From assembly GCF_008632455.1 (NCBI RefSeq), contig NZ_CP043929.1:744001-808000 (forward strand): a stretch of 64,000 bases of DNA, read 5' to 3'. The stretch is from Methylomonas rhizoryzae (GTDB lineage: Bacteria; Pseudomonadota; Gammaproteobacteria; Methylococcales; Methylomonadaceae). Positions 27,096-34,819 of the stretch are shown piece by piece. The position numbers and the translations under genes were made by a program. Position 1 is the first letter of the stretch, and each line of letters begins with the position of its first letter. Below the pieces are notes generated by a model. The model was not told the origin of the DNA, did not search any database, and worked only from the letters and a program-made list of their open reading frames with translations.

Positions 27096-27569
27096 ATGAG
27101 TGAAGATAGAAAACAAACTGACCCGATCATGCAGTGGGTGACGTTTTGTTTAGGGGATGAAAAGTACGGTATCAATGTGATGCAGGTGCAAGAGGTTCTA
27201 AGAATCACCGAGATTGCTCCGGTGCCAGGCGCTCCGTCTTATGTGCTTGGTATTATTAATCTTAGGGGTAATGTCGTGACGGTGATCGATACTCGAAACC
27301 GTTTCGGCTTACCCTCGAAGGAGCCGGATGATGCCTCAAGAGTGGTCATTATCGAGACCGATAAGCATATTATCGGCATACTAGTCGACAGCGTCGCGGA
27401 AGTAGTGGAAATGCGGGCTTCCGAAATTGAGACAGCCCCTAACGTCGGCAACGAAGAAAGTTCCAAATACATTCAGGGGGTGACGAGTCGCGATAACAAG
27501 TTATTGATCTTGGTCGATCTCAATAAATTTCTTAGCGAAGATGAAAAAGCCGAATTGGACATGTTCTGA
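27096..27569 (+). CDS. cheW: Chemotaxis coupling protein CheW
   Basis: CheW (157 residues) links receptors to CheA. The whole protein is one CheW domain: WVTFCLGDEKYGINVMQVQE, PGAPSYVLGIINLRGNVVTVID, VVIIETDKHIIGILVDSV and the C-terminal LLILVDLNKFLSEDE. It is 25 bases downstream of parP. No cheB or cheR lies in this window. Confidence 0.97.
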   Translation: MSEDRKQTDPIMQWVTFCLGDEKYGINVMQVQEVLRITEIAPVPGAPSYVLGIINLRGNVVTVIDTRNRFGLPSKEPDDASRVVIIETDKHIIGILVDSVAEVVEMRASEIETAPNVGNEESSKYIQGVTSRDNKLLILVDLNKFLSEDEKAELDMF

Positions 27570-27593
27570 CTCCGTTAACCGGGAAAAATCGGT

Positions 27594-27767
27594 ATGCCTG
27601 AAATCCCGCCCTTAGGACCGAGTTTGCCGCTGCAAGTGGTGGAAAAAGCCGGTCCTCAGCCGCAACGCAAACGTAAACCACAGCCCCGGCTGCGATCCGC
27701 GCCGCAAGACCCTAAGGGTGCGGATCAGGAATTACCGCAGACTCAGCATATCGATCAGTTCGTATGA
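27594..27767 (+). CDS. Small Pro/Arg-rich unknown protein between cheW and the DUF2802 gene
   Basis: A 57-codon frame runs from the ATG at 27594 to a TGA at 27765-27767 that overlaps the next ATG (27764). The product begins MPEIPPLGPSLPLQVVEKAG, has a basic Gln/Arg/Lys/Pro-rich middle (QPQRKRKPQPRLR) and ends in QTQHIDQFV. I recognise no family. Support for it being real: GGGAAAAA upstream, coupled ends on both sides, and the otherwise close packing of this operon. Confidence 0.6.
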   Translation: MPEIPPLGPSLPLQVVEKAGPQPQRKRKPQPRLRSAPQDPKGADQELPQTQHIDQFV

Positions 27768-28186
27768 GCGTGGACTATTTGCTTTATTCATTAATAGTGT
27801 TGGTTGCTTTACTATTGCTTGGCTTAATCGGGTTTTGGCGTGAGACTAAAAAGCTCGGCCGGCGGATTAGGAGTTTGGAAGCCGGCTTGCAACAAACCCA
27901 TGAGGATTTGGCCGGCATCTGCTCTGCGGCCGTAATGGTCGATAAACGCTTGGCGGCTAATGATGCGCGTTTGGATCAGGTTTGGGAGTTTGTGCAGGAT
28001 CAGGGTCAGGCCGACATGGAAAAGTTTGCCGAGGTGCCTACGGCATCTACGCAACAAAGTTATGATGGTGTGATTCAGAAGATTCGCCGGGGAATAAGTT
28101 TAGACGAATTGGTGAAAGAGTGTGGATTAACCCGCGATGAAGCGGTGCTTTTGATGCGGTTGCACGGCGCTAAATCCGGGCGTTAG
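27764..28186 (+). CDS. DUF2802 membrane-anchored protein
   Basis: The 140-residue protein has one N-terminal membrane helix (LLYSLIVLVALLLLGLIGFW), a coiled-coil stretch of about 60 residues, and a C-terminal helix-turn-helix-like part with IRRGISLDELVKECGLTRDEAVLLM. This is the form of the DUF2802 proteins that end the flagellar-chemotaxis operon in Pseudomonas and relatives. Its function is not established. It overlaps the preceding small gene by four bases. Confidence 0.8.
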   Translation: MSVDYLLYSLIVLVALLLLGLIGFWRETKKLGRRIRSLEAGLQQTHEDLAGICSAAVMVDKRLAANDARLDQVWEFVQDQGQADMEKFAEVPTASTQQSYDGVIQKIRRGISLDELVKECGLTRDEAVLLMRLHGAKSGR

Positions 28187-28228
28187 TTGTTTTGCGGCGT
28201 CATTGTGATTTGCAGTGAATTGACAATT

Positions 28229-28279
28229 TGTCGCGCGGCAATTAGCCACATTTTCGGCGCGGATGTTTTTTACTAGACT
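28229..28279 (+). promoter_or_regulatory. Upstream region of the EexN-like gene with motifs shared with 28662-28723
   Basis: TGTCGC (28229-28234), GCCACATT (28245-28252) and TAGACT (28274-28279) occur in the same order as TGTCGC, GTCACATT and TAGACT at 28671, 28689 and 28718. Start-to-start spacing is 16 and 45 here versus 18 and 47 there. TAGACT may be the -10 element of the next gene. A common regulator is inferred. Confidence 0.4.
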
Positions 28280-28338
28280 TTGGCCTGCTTGCCAATTGTG
28301 TGGCGAGTCTAGTTATTCAAACTATAGGGAGATTAGGC

Positions 28339-28587
28339 ATGAAAAAAAATACCGCTATTTTGTTGATCACATCGTTGGTGCTCGTGTTAACCGCATTTAA
28401 AGTGACTAGTGCCGAGGAAGAGGCGCAACAAATCGAACCCAATAAATCCGTCGCTTGGTATGTCGCAAATATCAAGGACGCGAAGACCAAGAACCAACAA
28501 TGCTATGACGATCCGAATCTTAAAGATACCGAAGACTGTCAGAATGCGCTACACGCACTGCAGATTAGCTTTAAAGGCGGCAATTAG
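28339..28587 (+). CDS. EexN-like small secreted protein
   Basis: The 82-residue protein has a signal peptide (about 1-25, ending VTSA) and a short domain with SVAWYVANIKD, QQCYDDPN and EDCQNALHALQ. This pattern of W-Y, a first Cys before D-x-N and a second Cys before QNA is that of EexN-family proteins, named for plasmid entry-exclusion lipoproteins but widespread on chromosomes. Unlike those, no lipobox Cys is present, so it should be periplasmic. The ATG at 28339 is chosen for the signal peptide and the upstream GGGAGA. Function is unknown. Confidence 0.65.
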   Translation: MKKNTAILLITSLVLVLTAFKVTSAEEEAQQIEPNKSVAWYVANIKDAKTKNQQCYDDPNLKDTEDCQNALHALQISFKGGN

Positions 28588-28661
28588 TTGACCTGTTAAA
28601 GGGTTTAAAGCCACAAGGTTTTAACATGATGATTGCCGCGTTAATAGTGTGTTGTATTTGT

Positions 28662-28723
28662 GCGACAGTTTGTCGCCTGTGACAATCGGTCACATTCACA
28701 AATTCGAAAATTAGCATTAGACT
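28662..28723 (+). promoter_or_regulatory. Promoter with two tandem inverted repeats
   Basis: TTCACA (28695-28700) and TAGACT (28718-28723) are 17 bases apart and form a fair sigma-70 promoter. Just upstream lie two perfect 6-bp inverted repeats: GCGACA/TGTCGC (28662-28676) and TGTGAC/GTCACA (28678-28694), the second overlapping the -35. This looks like a regulated promoter. It drives no open frame but does lead to a terminator at 28804. Confidence 0.5.
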
Positions 28724-28729
28724 GCGCGC

Positions 28730-28804
28730 AACTCTAGTATTGTTTTGCGCAGCTGAGTTGCTTTACCCTCTTCCTCAAACGGCCCCTAAAGGCCGTTTTT
28801 TTTT
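28730..28804 (+). ncRNA. Candidate small RNA of about 75 nucleotides
   Basis: A transcript from the promoter at 28695-28723 would start near 28730 and end at a strong intrinsic terminator, with no coding frame inside. The boundaries are inferred from promoter and terminator geometry only. The 3' end lies 33 bases from the convergent mpl stop. Alternatively the terminator serves long transcripts from the flagellar or EexN-like genes. Confidence 0.4.
28777..28804 (+). terminator. Strong intrinsic terminator
   Basis: AAACGGCC (28777-28784) pairs with GGCCGTTT (28791-28798) around CCTAAA, and an uninterrupted T-run reaches 28804. It ends the plus-strand transcripts before the convergent mpl gene. 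Confidence 0.88.
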
Positions 28805-28836
28805 GCCTGGGTTCCGGGCGCGACGAGAGAGGCTGA

Positions 28837-30210
28837 TCAAAGTTCTTGTTGTAAGCGCCGGTAAATGCCGCCGAAGCTACCGTTGCTCATCAACAGTACA
28901 TGGCATGGTTTATTGGTTTCGGCTTTCACCACAGCGATGATGTCATCCAGCGTGTTATGAAAGATAATCTTGTCGTTATATTGCTTAAGGCAGCTTAAAT
29001 CCCAGCCTAAGTTGTCCGGCTGGAATACGATGGCCGTATCGGCTGCCGTTAACGATTCGGCTAAAGATTGCGTGTGTATGCCTAAGCGCATTGTATTGGA
29101 ACGCGGCTCGACGATCGCGACTATTTTCTCGGAACCGACTTGTTTCCGCAGTCCGTCCAGAGTTGTTTTGATGGCGGTGGGGTGATGGGCGAAGTCGTCG
29201 TATACGGTGACGCCGTTTTTGCGGATTATGACTTCCATTCGGCGTTTCACATTTTTGAATTGCGCAAGTGCCGGTACGGCGTCGGATGGGGCGATTCCGA
29301 CGTGGCGGGCCGCGGCTATGGCCGATAACGCATTGCTAACGTTATGCAATCCGGTCAAATTCCACGACACCTCGCCCTGCTGTTTGCCCTGAAAGCAAAC
29401 CGTAAAAGCGCTGCCGTCGGAACGCAATAAGTCCGCTTGCCATTCGCTCTCGCTGCCGATTGCCGTGCGAGTGACCGGTGTCCAGCAACCCATCGACAGT
29501 ACGTCGCTGATGTGCTGCTCGGCAGCGGGCGCGACGATCAAGCCCGAGCCGGGAATGGTACGGATTAAATGGTGGAATTGCTTTTTGATTGCATCCAGAT
29601 CTTCGAAGATATCGGCGTGGTCGTATTCCAGGTTATTCAATACGGCCGTGCGCGGGCGGTAATGCACGAATTTGGAGCGTTTGTCGAAAAAAGCACAGTC
29701 ATATTCGTCGGCTTCGATGACAAAAAAATCGGATTCCCCCAAGCGTGCGGACACTCCGAAATTCACCGGAATTCCGCCGACTAAAAAGCCGGGTTTTAGC
29801 CCGTTGTATTCCAGTATCCAGCTGAGCATGCTGGTGGTGGTGGTTTTGCCGTGAGTGCCGGCTACCGCTAGCACCCATTTATGCCGTAACACGTGTTCGG
29901 CCAACCATTGCGGCCCGGATAGATAGTTCAGGTCGCGATTCAATACGGCCTCGACTTCCGGATTGCCGCGAGAAAGGGCATTGCCGATTACCACGATGTC
30001 CGGGGCGCCATCCAAATTCTCCGCACGATAACCGCGCATTAACGCTATGCCCTGTTGTTCCAATTGAGTGCTCATAGGCGGGTAAACGTTTTGGTCCGAA
30101 CCGCTGACTTGATAGCCTAGTTCGCGGGCAATCAAGGCCAGTCCTCCCATGAATGTGCCGCATATGCCGATGATGTGAATATGTAAACGGGATTGATCGT
30201 TGGCTGTCAT
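28837..30210 (-). CDS. mpl: UDP-N-acetylmuramate:tripeptide ligase Mpl
   Basis: Mpl attaches the recycled tripeptide L-Ala-gamma-D-Glu-meso-Dap to UDP-N-acetylmuramate in peptidoglycan recycling. The 457 residues match E. coli Mpl. Seen: the N-terminal HIIGICGTFMGGLALIAREL with SGSDQNVYPPMSTQLE, the ATP loop VAGTHGKTTTTSMLSWILE, VIEADEYDCAFFDKRSKF and VYDDFAHHPTAIKTTL. Its start overlaps the stop of the ankyrin gene upstream on the same strand by four bases. Confidence 0.96.
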   Translation of the reverse strand: MTANDQSRLHIHIIGICGTFMGGLALIARELGYQVSGSDQNVYPPMSTQLEQQGIALMRGYRAENLDGAPDIVVIGNALSRGNPEVEAVLNRDLNYLSGPQWLAEHVLRHKWVLAVAGTHGKTTTTSMLSWILEYNGLKPGFLVGGIPVNFGVSARLGESDFFVIEADEYDCAFFDKRSKFVHYRPRTAVLNNLEYDHADIFEDLDAIKKQFHHLIRTIPGSGLIVAPAAEQHISDVLSMGCWTPVTRTAIGSESEWQADLLRSDGSAFTVCFQGKQQGEVSWNLTGLHNVSNALSAIAAARHVGIAPSDAVPALAQFKNVKRRMEVIIRKNGVTVYDDFAHHPTAIKTTLDGLRKQVGSEKIVAIVEPRSNTMRLGIHTQSLAESLTAADTAIVFQPDNLGWDLSCLKQYNDKIIFHNTLDDIIAVVKAETNKPCHVLLMSNGSFGGIYRRLQQEL

Positions 30211-30740
30211 GGTTTGGCTGGTTCCGGAGTGGCTTCTGGATTGGCTGGGGCTTCTGCCGTAGGTTGTTGATCTGTCGGTTGTTGCTCCGGAGCGGGCGCG
30301 GGCTTGGCGCCGGCGTCCTCTAATAATTTCACGATAGATTCGCGACCGGTTTTCTTGGCTTTGTCTAAAACGGTTTCTCCGCGGCTATCCTTAGCGTTTA
30401 AGTCTGCACCGGACAAGATCAATAGCTTGATTATATCCGCGTTGCCGTTCAGGATTGCGTCGCTTAGCGCCGTCGATCCTGATTTATCGGCTAAATTGGC
30501 GTTTGCTCCGTAACTTAGCAGTAGTTTTACAATCCGCATGTTGCCGTTGTAGCTTGCAACCATCAACGGCGTGCGGTCTTGGTCAATCTTGCTGTTGACG
30601 TCTATGCCGTCGGCCAGTAAAGAGCGAACGCGTTCCAGATTTCCGCTCGCAGAGGCGGCAAAAAGATCCCGGCCGTCCGCAGCCGGTACCGCGATAGAAA
30701 AGGCCAGCAACCAGTAGCGCAACAGGGTACGGGTAATCAT
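30207..30740 (-). CDS. Secreted ankyrin-repeat protein
   Basis: The 177-residue protein has a signal-like N-terminus (about 1-23), four ankyrin repeats (for example DRTPLMVASYNGNMRIVKLL and GSTALSDAILNGNADIIKLL), and a Pro/Glu/Gln-rich tail. Ankyrin repeats mediate protein binding; the partner is unknown. Its stop codon overlaps the mpl start, so the two are co-expressed. It is divergent from apaG, with a 69-bp shared upstream region. Confidence 0.85.
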   Translation of the reverse strand: MITRTLLRYWLLAFSIAVPAADGRDLFAASASGNLERVRSLLADGIDVNSKIDQDRTPLMVASYNGNMRIVKLLLSYGANANLADKSGSTALSDAILNGNADIIKLLILSGADLNAKDSRGETVLDKAKKTGRESIVKLLEDAGAKPAPAPEQQPTDQQPTAEAPANPEATPEPAKP

Positions 30741-30809
30741 CGATTAGCTTGCGTTTGCGTAATAGTTGGGGTGAAATAAGGAATCATTTATGCGACACAT
30801 CTTCTATCA

Positions 30810-31187
30810 ATGAGCGAGAAAAACAAAGTTTTAGTTGAGGCTAGGCCGCAATATATTGAATCTCAGTCGTCGCCCGAGCAAAACCGTTTTGTGTTTGCCT
30901 ATACCGTGACGATTACCAATGTAGGTTCGGTACCTGCACGTTTGTTGACCCGGCACTGGCTGATTACCGATGCGAACGGAAAAGTGCAGGAGGTCAATGG
31001 CGAAGGCGTGGTTGGCGAGCATCCTTATTTGAATCCGGGCGATTCCTTCCGTTATACCAGCGCAGCAATGATTGAAACTCCGGTCGGCGTAATGCAGGGA
31101 AAATATCAAATGCAAGCGGATACCGGCGAAAGTTTCAGCGCGAATATTCCTAAGTTTACCCTGTCCATTCCGCGTACTTTGCACTGA
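30810..31187 (+). CDS. apaG: ApaG protein
   Basis: ApaG (125 residues) is a fibronectin-like beta-sandwich protein of unclear biochemical role, nearly always linked to apaH. Seen: RFVFAYTVTITNVGSVPARLL, RHWLITDANG, VVGEHPYLNPGDSFRYTS and GVMQGKYQMQ, all standard for the family. The final base of its stop codon is the first base of the apaH ATG. Confidence 0.95.
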   Translation: MSEKNKVLVEARPQYIESQSSPEQNRFVFAYTVTITNVGSVPARLLTRHWLITDANGKVQEVNGEGVVGEHPYLNPGDSFRYTSAAMIETPVGVMQGKYQMQADTGESFSANIPKFTLSIPRTLH

Positions 31188-32014
31188 TGGCGATATACGC
31201 AATCGGTGACATCCAGGGGTGTTACGACGAATTTCGGCGCCTATTGGATGCCATCGGTTTCGAGCCCGCGTCAGACACCCTATGGTTAGCAGGCGATCTG
31301 GTCAATCGCGGGCCTAAGTCGTTAGAAACCTTGCGGTTTGTAAAAAGCCTGGGCGAATCCGCAGTTACCGTGCTTGGCAATCACGATTTGCACTTATTGG
31401 CCACCGTCACTGCGGCGCGTAGCCTAGGGCGCAAGGATACGTTGGAGCCGATTCTGGCTGCACCCGATAGAGACGAGTTGTTGCATTGGCTCAGGCATCG
31501 GTCCTTGTTTCATGGCGATGCCAGCTATTGCATGTTGCACGCCGGTTTGCCGCCGCAATGGGATTTGACCGCGGTGAAGGCGATGGCGCTATTTGCCGAA
31601 CAAGCGATACAAAGCGACGATTATGCTACGGTGTTGAAGTCGATGTACGGCGACGAGCCAAGGTTGTGGCAAGAGGGATTGTCGGACATGGAAAAAATTC
31701 GCTTCACCATTAACTGTTTGACCCGTTTACGCTATTGCTCCGCGTCCGGTGAGCTCGACTTTCATTTCAAAGGCCCGGTCGGCAGTCAGCCGGCTCATTT
31801 GCTGCCCTGGTTTTCGGTACCCGGACGGCGAAGCGCGTCTATGCGGATCATTTTCGGACATTGGTCCACGCTTGGTTTCTACCATGGTCACAATGTCTAC
31901 GGCATCGATACCGGTTGTCTATGGGGGGGGCAGTTAACCGCATTGGAACTTAGTTCCTCGCCGCGCAGAATCAGTATCGATTGTCGGCGAACCTTGGCCC
32001 CGAACGTAAGCTGA
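31187..32014 (+). CDS. apaH: Diadenosine tetraphosphatase ApaH
   Basis: ApaH (275 residues) cleaves Ap4A symmetrically to two ADP and can remove nucleoside-tetraphosphate caps from RNA. It is a metallophosphatase with the metal-binding motifs AIGDIQGCYDEF, LAGDLVNRGPKSLE and VLGNHDLHLLA, then MLHAGLPPQW, FGHWSTLG and YGIDTGCLWGGQLTAL. It is coupled to apaG by a one-base overlap. Confidence 0.97.
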   Translation: MAIYAIGDIQGCYDEFRRLLDAIGFEPASDTLWLAGDLVNRGPKSLETLRFVKSLGESAVTVLGNHDLHLLATVTAARSLGRKDTLEPILAAPDRDELLHWLRHRSLFHGDASYCMLHAGLPPQWDLTAVKAMALFAEQAIQSDDYATVLKSMYGDEPRLWQEGLSDMEKIRFTINCLTRLRYCSASGELDFHFKGPVGSQPAHLLPWFSVPGRRSASMRIIFGHWSTLGFYHGHNVYGIDTGCLWGGQLTALELSSSPRRISIDCRRTLAPNVS

Positions 32015-32191
32015 TCACACTTCTAGGTTAAACCCTGCACAAGCTAGATTTCCAGTAACTATTCAGCGTTTGACAAGATGAGGGCGGTTTGCCTCGTCCC
32101 CCGCTCTACCGGGTGAGTAACCGTACTTGGCACTGAATAAGTCTTAAAGCTAGAAAAAGCCGCTGCTGCTGTCAGAAACAGGCCATAACGC

Positions 32192-32203
32192 CGACAATTG
32201 TCG
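32192..32203. promoter_or_regulatory. Perfect palindrome upstream of flavodoxin
   Basis: CGACAATTGTCG is a 12-bp perfect palindrome, about 150 bases before the flavodoxin ATG and about 100 bases upstream of the candidate sigma-54 promoter. This is a plausible distance for an activator site. The GACA/TGTC core resembles the inverted repeat at 28662-28676. Confidence 0.35.
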
Positions 32204-32296
32204 TCAATTGAGCAAGCGAATGGGGGGGATATCGCTTGGCTCAAAATTAATTGCTTGAATTGTAACGAGAAAAAACAAAAAACATTCGCTTCGATT

Positions 32297-32312
32297 TTGG
32301 TTTGGATATTGC
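32297..32312 (+). promoter_or_regulatory. Candidate sigma-54 promoter for the flavodoxin group
   Basis: TTGG (32297-32300) and TTGC (32309-32312) place GG and GC exactly ten bases apart, as required for the -24/-12 elements of sigma-54 promoters (TGG...TTGC). Transcription would start near 32323 and the first ATG is at 32355. A sigma-54 promoter would fit NifA or NtrC control of a NifF-type flavodoxin. The middle of the -24 box (TTT instead of CAC) is poor. Confidence 0.4.
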
Positions 32313-32354
32313 TTGAAGAGCAAGTAACGGTAGGTTATTTCTCACAGGTGATTT

Positions 32355-32909
32355 ATGAGCAAAATCGGCATTTTTTTTGGCACCGATACCGGTAGCACCC
32401 GATTGGTAGCAAAAAAAATATACAGCGTATTAGGCGACGAATTGGCCGACAAGCCTAAAAACATAAACCGTACCCGGCCGAACGAGCTATTGGCTTACGA
32501 CGCGTTGATCCTGGGTACGCCTAGTTACGGAGTGGGCGACATGCCGGGTTTGGCCGTAGGTTGCCAAGAGCCCAATTGGGCGGAATTCGTGCCGTATCTG
32601 GATGATGTGGATTTAAGCGGCAAGCGCGTGGCGCTGTTCGGTTTAGGACATCAAGAACGTTATGCTTCTCGCTTCGCCAGTTCGCTGATTCAGCTGTATC
32701 GGGTATTTTACGGTTACGGTGCAACCATCGTCGGGCGTTGGAGCACCGAAGGGTATCAATTCGAGCATTCGGATTCCATCATCGACGGCCAATTTGTCGG
32801 CTTGGTGTTGGATCAGCGCGGTCAACCGCATATGACCGATCAGCGGGTACAAACTTGGTTGGCGCAAGTTACCCCGCAATTGTTGCCTGCGGCGGCTAAG
32901 GCAGCATGA
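32355..32909 (+). CDS. nifF: NifF-type long-chain flavodoxin
   Basis: The 184-residue FMN protein carries electrons at low potential; NifF forms feed nitrogenase. Seen: the phosphate loop IGIFFGTDTGSTRLVAKKI, the first FMN-shielding loop GTPSYGVGDMPGL, and the long-chain insert with VALFGLGHQERYASRFASSL followed by GRWSTEGYQFEHS and GQFVGLVLDQ. The pattern is closer to Azotobacter NifF than to housekeeping FldA. The gene overlaps the next one by four bases. The nif assignment rests on similarity and on the linked Fe-S LRV gene; nitrogenase genes are not in the window. Confidence 0.8.
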   Translation: MSKIGIFFGTDTGSTRLVAKKIYSVLGDELADKPKNINRTRPNELLAYDALILGTPSYGVGDMPGLAVGCQEPNWAEFVPYLDDVDLSGKRVALFGLGHQERYASRFASSLIQLYRVFYGYGATIVGRWSTEGYQFEHSDSIIDGQFVGLVLDQRGQPHMTDQRVQTWLAQVTPQLLPAAAKAA

Positions 32910-33682
32910 CTATGCCGGCCGCCGATTTAGAAACCGATTTAACGCCGTTGGCGGATTGCGGCGCATGCCGGTTTAGGGCGAATTTGCTGTCGCAAGGCGC
33001 TTGCAAACCGGGCGATTGCTGTGTGGCCGCCAATAGCGGCAGGCAAATCGACCGTTTTTTCAAAGCCAATCCGCAATTCGCACCGGATTATGCTCAAGAC
33101 GGCTTTTGGGAACGCAGGGCAATTGCCGCCAGATATTTGCCGACCAATTTGCTGCCGCCTTTGTTGAAAGATCCGGATGAGGCGGTGCGGCGGGTGTTGG
33201 CGTATCGGGTACCTTTCGACTTGCTGATACAGCTGCGTAACGACTCGGATAGGGAAGTACGGATAACCGTGGCCGACCGTCTACCGGAAGAAGAACTGGA
33301 AGCGATGGCGGACGATCCTGATTACTTGGTGCGCGTTTATGTGGCGCGACGTTTGCCGCAAGGGCGCTTGTTCCGCTTGGTAGCGGATCCCGACAGCGAA
33401 GTCAGGCGCATCGTGGCGACGCGGATTCCGGCCGTGAGTCTGGGTTTGATGGCGCACGACGCGGAAGTCGAAATCCGCAGAATCGTTGCCCAACGCATGG
33501 AAATCGAAGATTTGGCCCTGATCAGTAAAGATCCGGATTGGACCGTGCGATACGAAGTCGCGCTACGCGCTGCCCCGGATTTGCTACAGAGTTTGTTGGA
33601 CGATCCCGAGGAAGAAGTGAGATTAGCCGCCAGTCAATGTTTGGAAAACAACACGAGTCATGAACCTGCCCATAATGAATGA
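32906..33682 (+). CDS. 4Fe-4S leucine-rich-variant (LRV) repeat protein
   Basis: The 258-residue protein has an N-terminal Cys cluster (CGACRF, then GACKPGDCC) that can bind a 4Fe-4S centre. It is followed by about seven 24-residue LRV repeats such as LLPPLLKDPDEAVRRVLAYR and LEAMADDPDYLVRVYVARRL. The family prototype is the LRV protein encoded in the Azotobacter vinelandii nif region; its job is unknown. The ATGA overlap with the flavodoxin gene and the overlap with the next gene indicate one operon. Confidence 0.85.
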   Translation: MTMPAADLETDLTPLADCGACRFRANLLSQGACKPGDCCVAANSGRQIDRFFKANPQFAPDYAQDGFWERRAIAARYLPTNLLPPLLKDPDEAVRRVLAYRVPFDLLIQLRNDSDREVRITVADRLPEEELEAMADDPDYLVRVYVARRLPQGRLFRLVADPDSEVRRIVATRIPAVSLGLMAHDAEVEIRRIVAQRMEIEDLALISKDPDWTVRYEVALRAAPDLLQSLLDDPEEEVRLAASQCLENNTSHEPAHNE

Positions 33683-34349
33683 GTTTATCGTCGGATTGAC
33701 GTATGCCGACCGCTTGCAATTCGCTTCTAGCGCCCGTCACGAGGCAATTCGGACTTGGGCAGGCACCCGGGAACTCGCGGCTTTAACCTCGTTGATGGGG
33801 CCGATGAGCGATGGACCGGAATGGCCGGCGGGCGCGGCGTGGGCAGCCGGCAGGAAAGACGATGCTTGTTTCGTCGTGTCCGACGGCCTGTCTGATCCTT
33901 GGGTGGAGCGGGACAGGCCCGAAAACGGTTTGGGTCTGGAGGTTTTCGTGGAATCGCCGGATTCCGGCATAGCGGACGATGCGCCGTTGACGGCTTTGGC
34001 CGATACCTGGATGTTTCCGATGGTAGCGGAAATCAGCCATACCTTGGCCAGTTATCCGCGCTTGGCAGTGAAATTGCTGGAAGGGCAGTTGTTGTCTTTA
34101 GAGTTTAACATCGATCATATTAAAGACGGCCGTGGCAGAGTCGGTGCCTTGCTAGTGCCTATGGTGGACGATGCCGAATGGCAAGTAGGGGGCGGCAAAG
34201 TCGCTCTGATTGCTGCGGTGTTGTTGACCTTGCCGGAGTTACGCTTTCTGCGCGGCAAAGGGGAACAAGGCCGGCGGATCATGTTGGAGCGGCTCAATGC
34301 GGCCGGCATAGGCCGGCTTTCCTTGTTGCATAGACGTTCGTTGGTTTAA
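33660..34349 (+). CDS. Unknown protein in the flavodoxin-LRV operon
   Basis: I do not recognise this 229-residue protein with confidence. It appears soluble, without signal peptide or membrane helix. The middle part (EWPAGAAWAAGRKDDACFVVSDGLSDPW, split around residues 50-80) and LGLEVFVES faintly recall suppressor-of-fused-like domains, but this is a weak impression. The start at 33660 overlaps the end of the LRV gene in another frame; an in-frame ATG at 33675 is also possible. Its position between LRV and ankyrin genes suggests a common accessory role. Confidence 0.7.
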   Translation: MNLPIMNEFIVGLTYADRLQFASSARHEAIRTWAGTRELAALTSLMGPMSDGPEWPAGAAWAAGRKDDACFVVSDGLSDPWVERDRPENGLGLEVFVESPDSGIADDAPLTALADTWMFPMVAEISHTLASYPRLAVKLLEGQLLSLEFNIDHIKDGRGRVGALLVPMVDDAEWQVGGGKVALIAAVLLTLPELRFLRGKGEQGRRIMLERLNAAGIGRLSLLHRRSLV

Positions 34350-34363
34350 CGGGAGATTTGTCG

Positions 34364-34819
34364 ATGAATTTGAATCAACAGGTCGCGGAATGGTTAAGCA
34401 GAAACGGATTTTCAACGGAATCTATTGCTTCGACGAATGCCGCCGGACAATACCCTCTGATATTGGCTGCCCAGCAAGCGGAAATTGAGGTGTTGCAATG
34501 GCTGCTCGCCAACGGCGCGGATTTAACCGTTCTGGATCTTTATGGCAATAACGCCTTGTGGGCGGCCTGTTTTGCCGAATCAATCGATTGTATCGAGCTG
34601 TTGCTGAATGCGGGGATAGACCCCGATTATCGAAATCCCAGCGGGGCAACGGCGTTAATTTATTCATCGTCCAGCGGTAAAGCGGCCATGGTTGCGAAAT
34701 TGCTGCAAATGGGCGCGAATCCACTGTTAACGACTCAGGACGATTTTAGCGCCTTGGATCTGGCTGCAACCCGCGAGTGCTTGTATTTACTGCGAAATGC
34801 CGTTAAAGCGATAGGTTAG
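34364..34819 (+). CDS. Ankyrin-repeat protein ending the flavodoxin operon
   Basis: The 151-residue cytoplasmic protein is made of about four ankyrin repeats: GQYPLILAAQQAEIEVLQWL, LYGNNALWAACFAESIDCIE and SGATALIYSSSSGKAAMVAK. No signal peptide is present, unlike the ankyrin protein near 30.5 kb. The ATG at 34364 is chosen because GGGAG lies eight bases upstream; a TTG at 34358 is less likely. Its stop overlaps that of the convergent helicase gene by four bases. Confidence 0.85.
   Translation: MNLNQQVAEWLSRNGFSTESIASTNAAGQYPLILAAQQAEIEVLQWLLANGADLTVLDLYGNNALWAACFAESIDCIELLLNAGIDPDYRNPSGATALIYSSSSGKAAMVAKLLQMGANPLLTTQDDFSALDLAATRECLYLLRNAVKAIG

Larger units (their letters stand above)
32015..32354. 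other. Intergenic region before the flavodoxin gene
   Basis: This 340-bp stretch has no supported gene. It holds a perfect 12-bp palindrome at 32192-32203 and a candidate sigma-54 promoter at 32297-32312. No exact NifA upstream activator pattern (TGT-N10-ACA) was found by eye. Confidence 0.6.

Noticed and set aside
28678..28694. TGTGAC/GTCACA as a CRP binding site
   Set aside because: The spacing between TGTGA and TCACA is seven, not six, and the site overlaps the -35; it is kept only as a generic inverted repeat.
32015..32354. NifA upstream activator site TGT-N10-ACA before the flavodoxin gene
   Set aside because: Only near matches with spacing 11 or a wrong last triplet were found.
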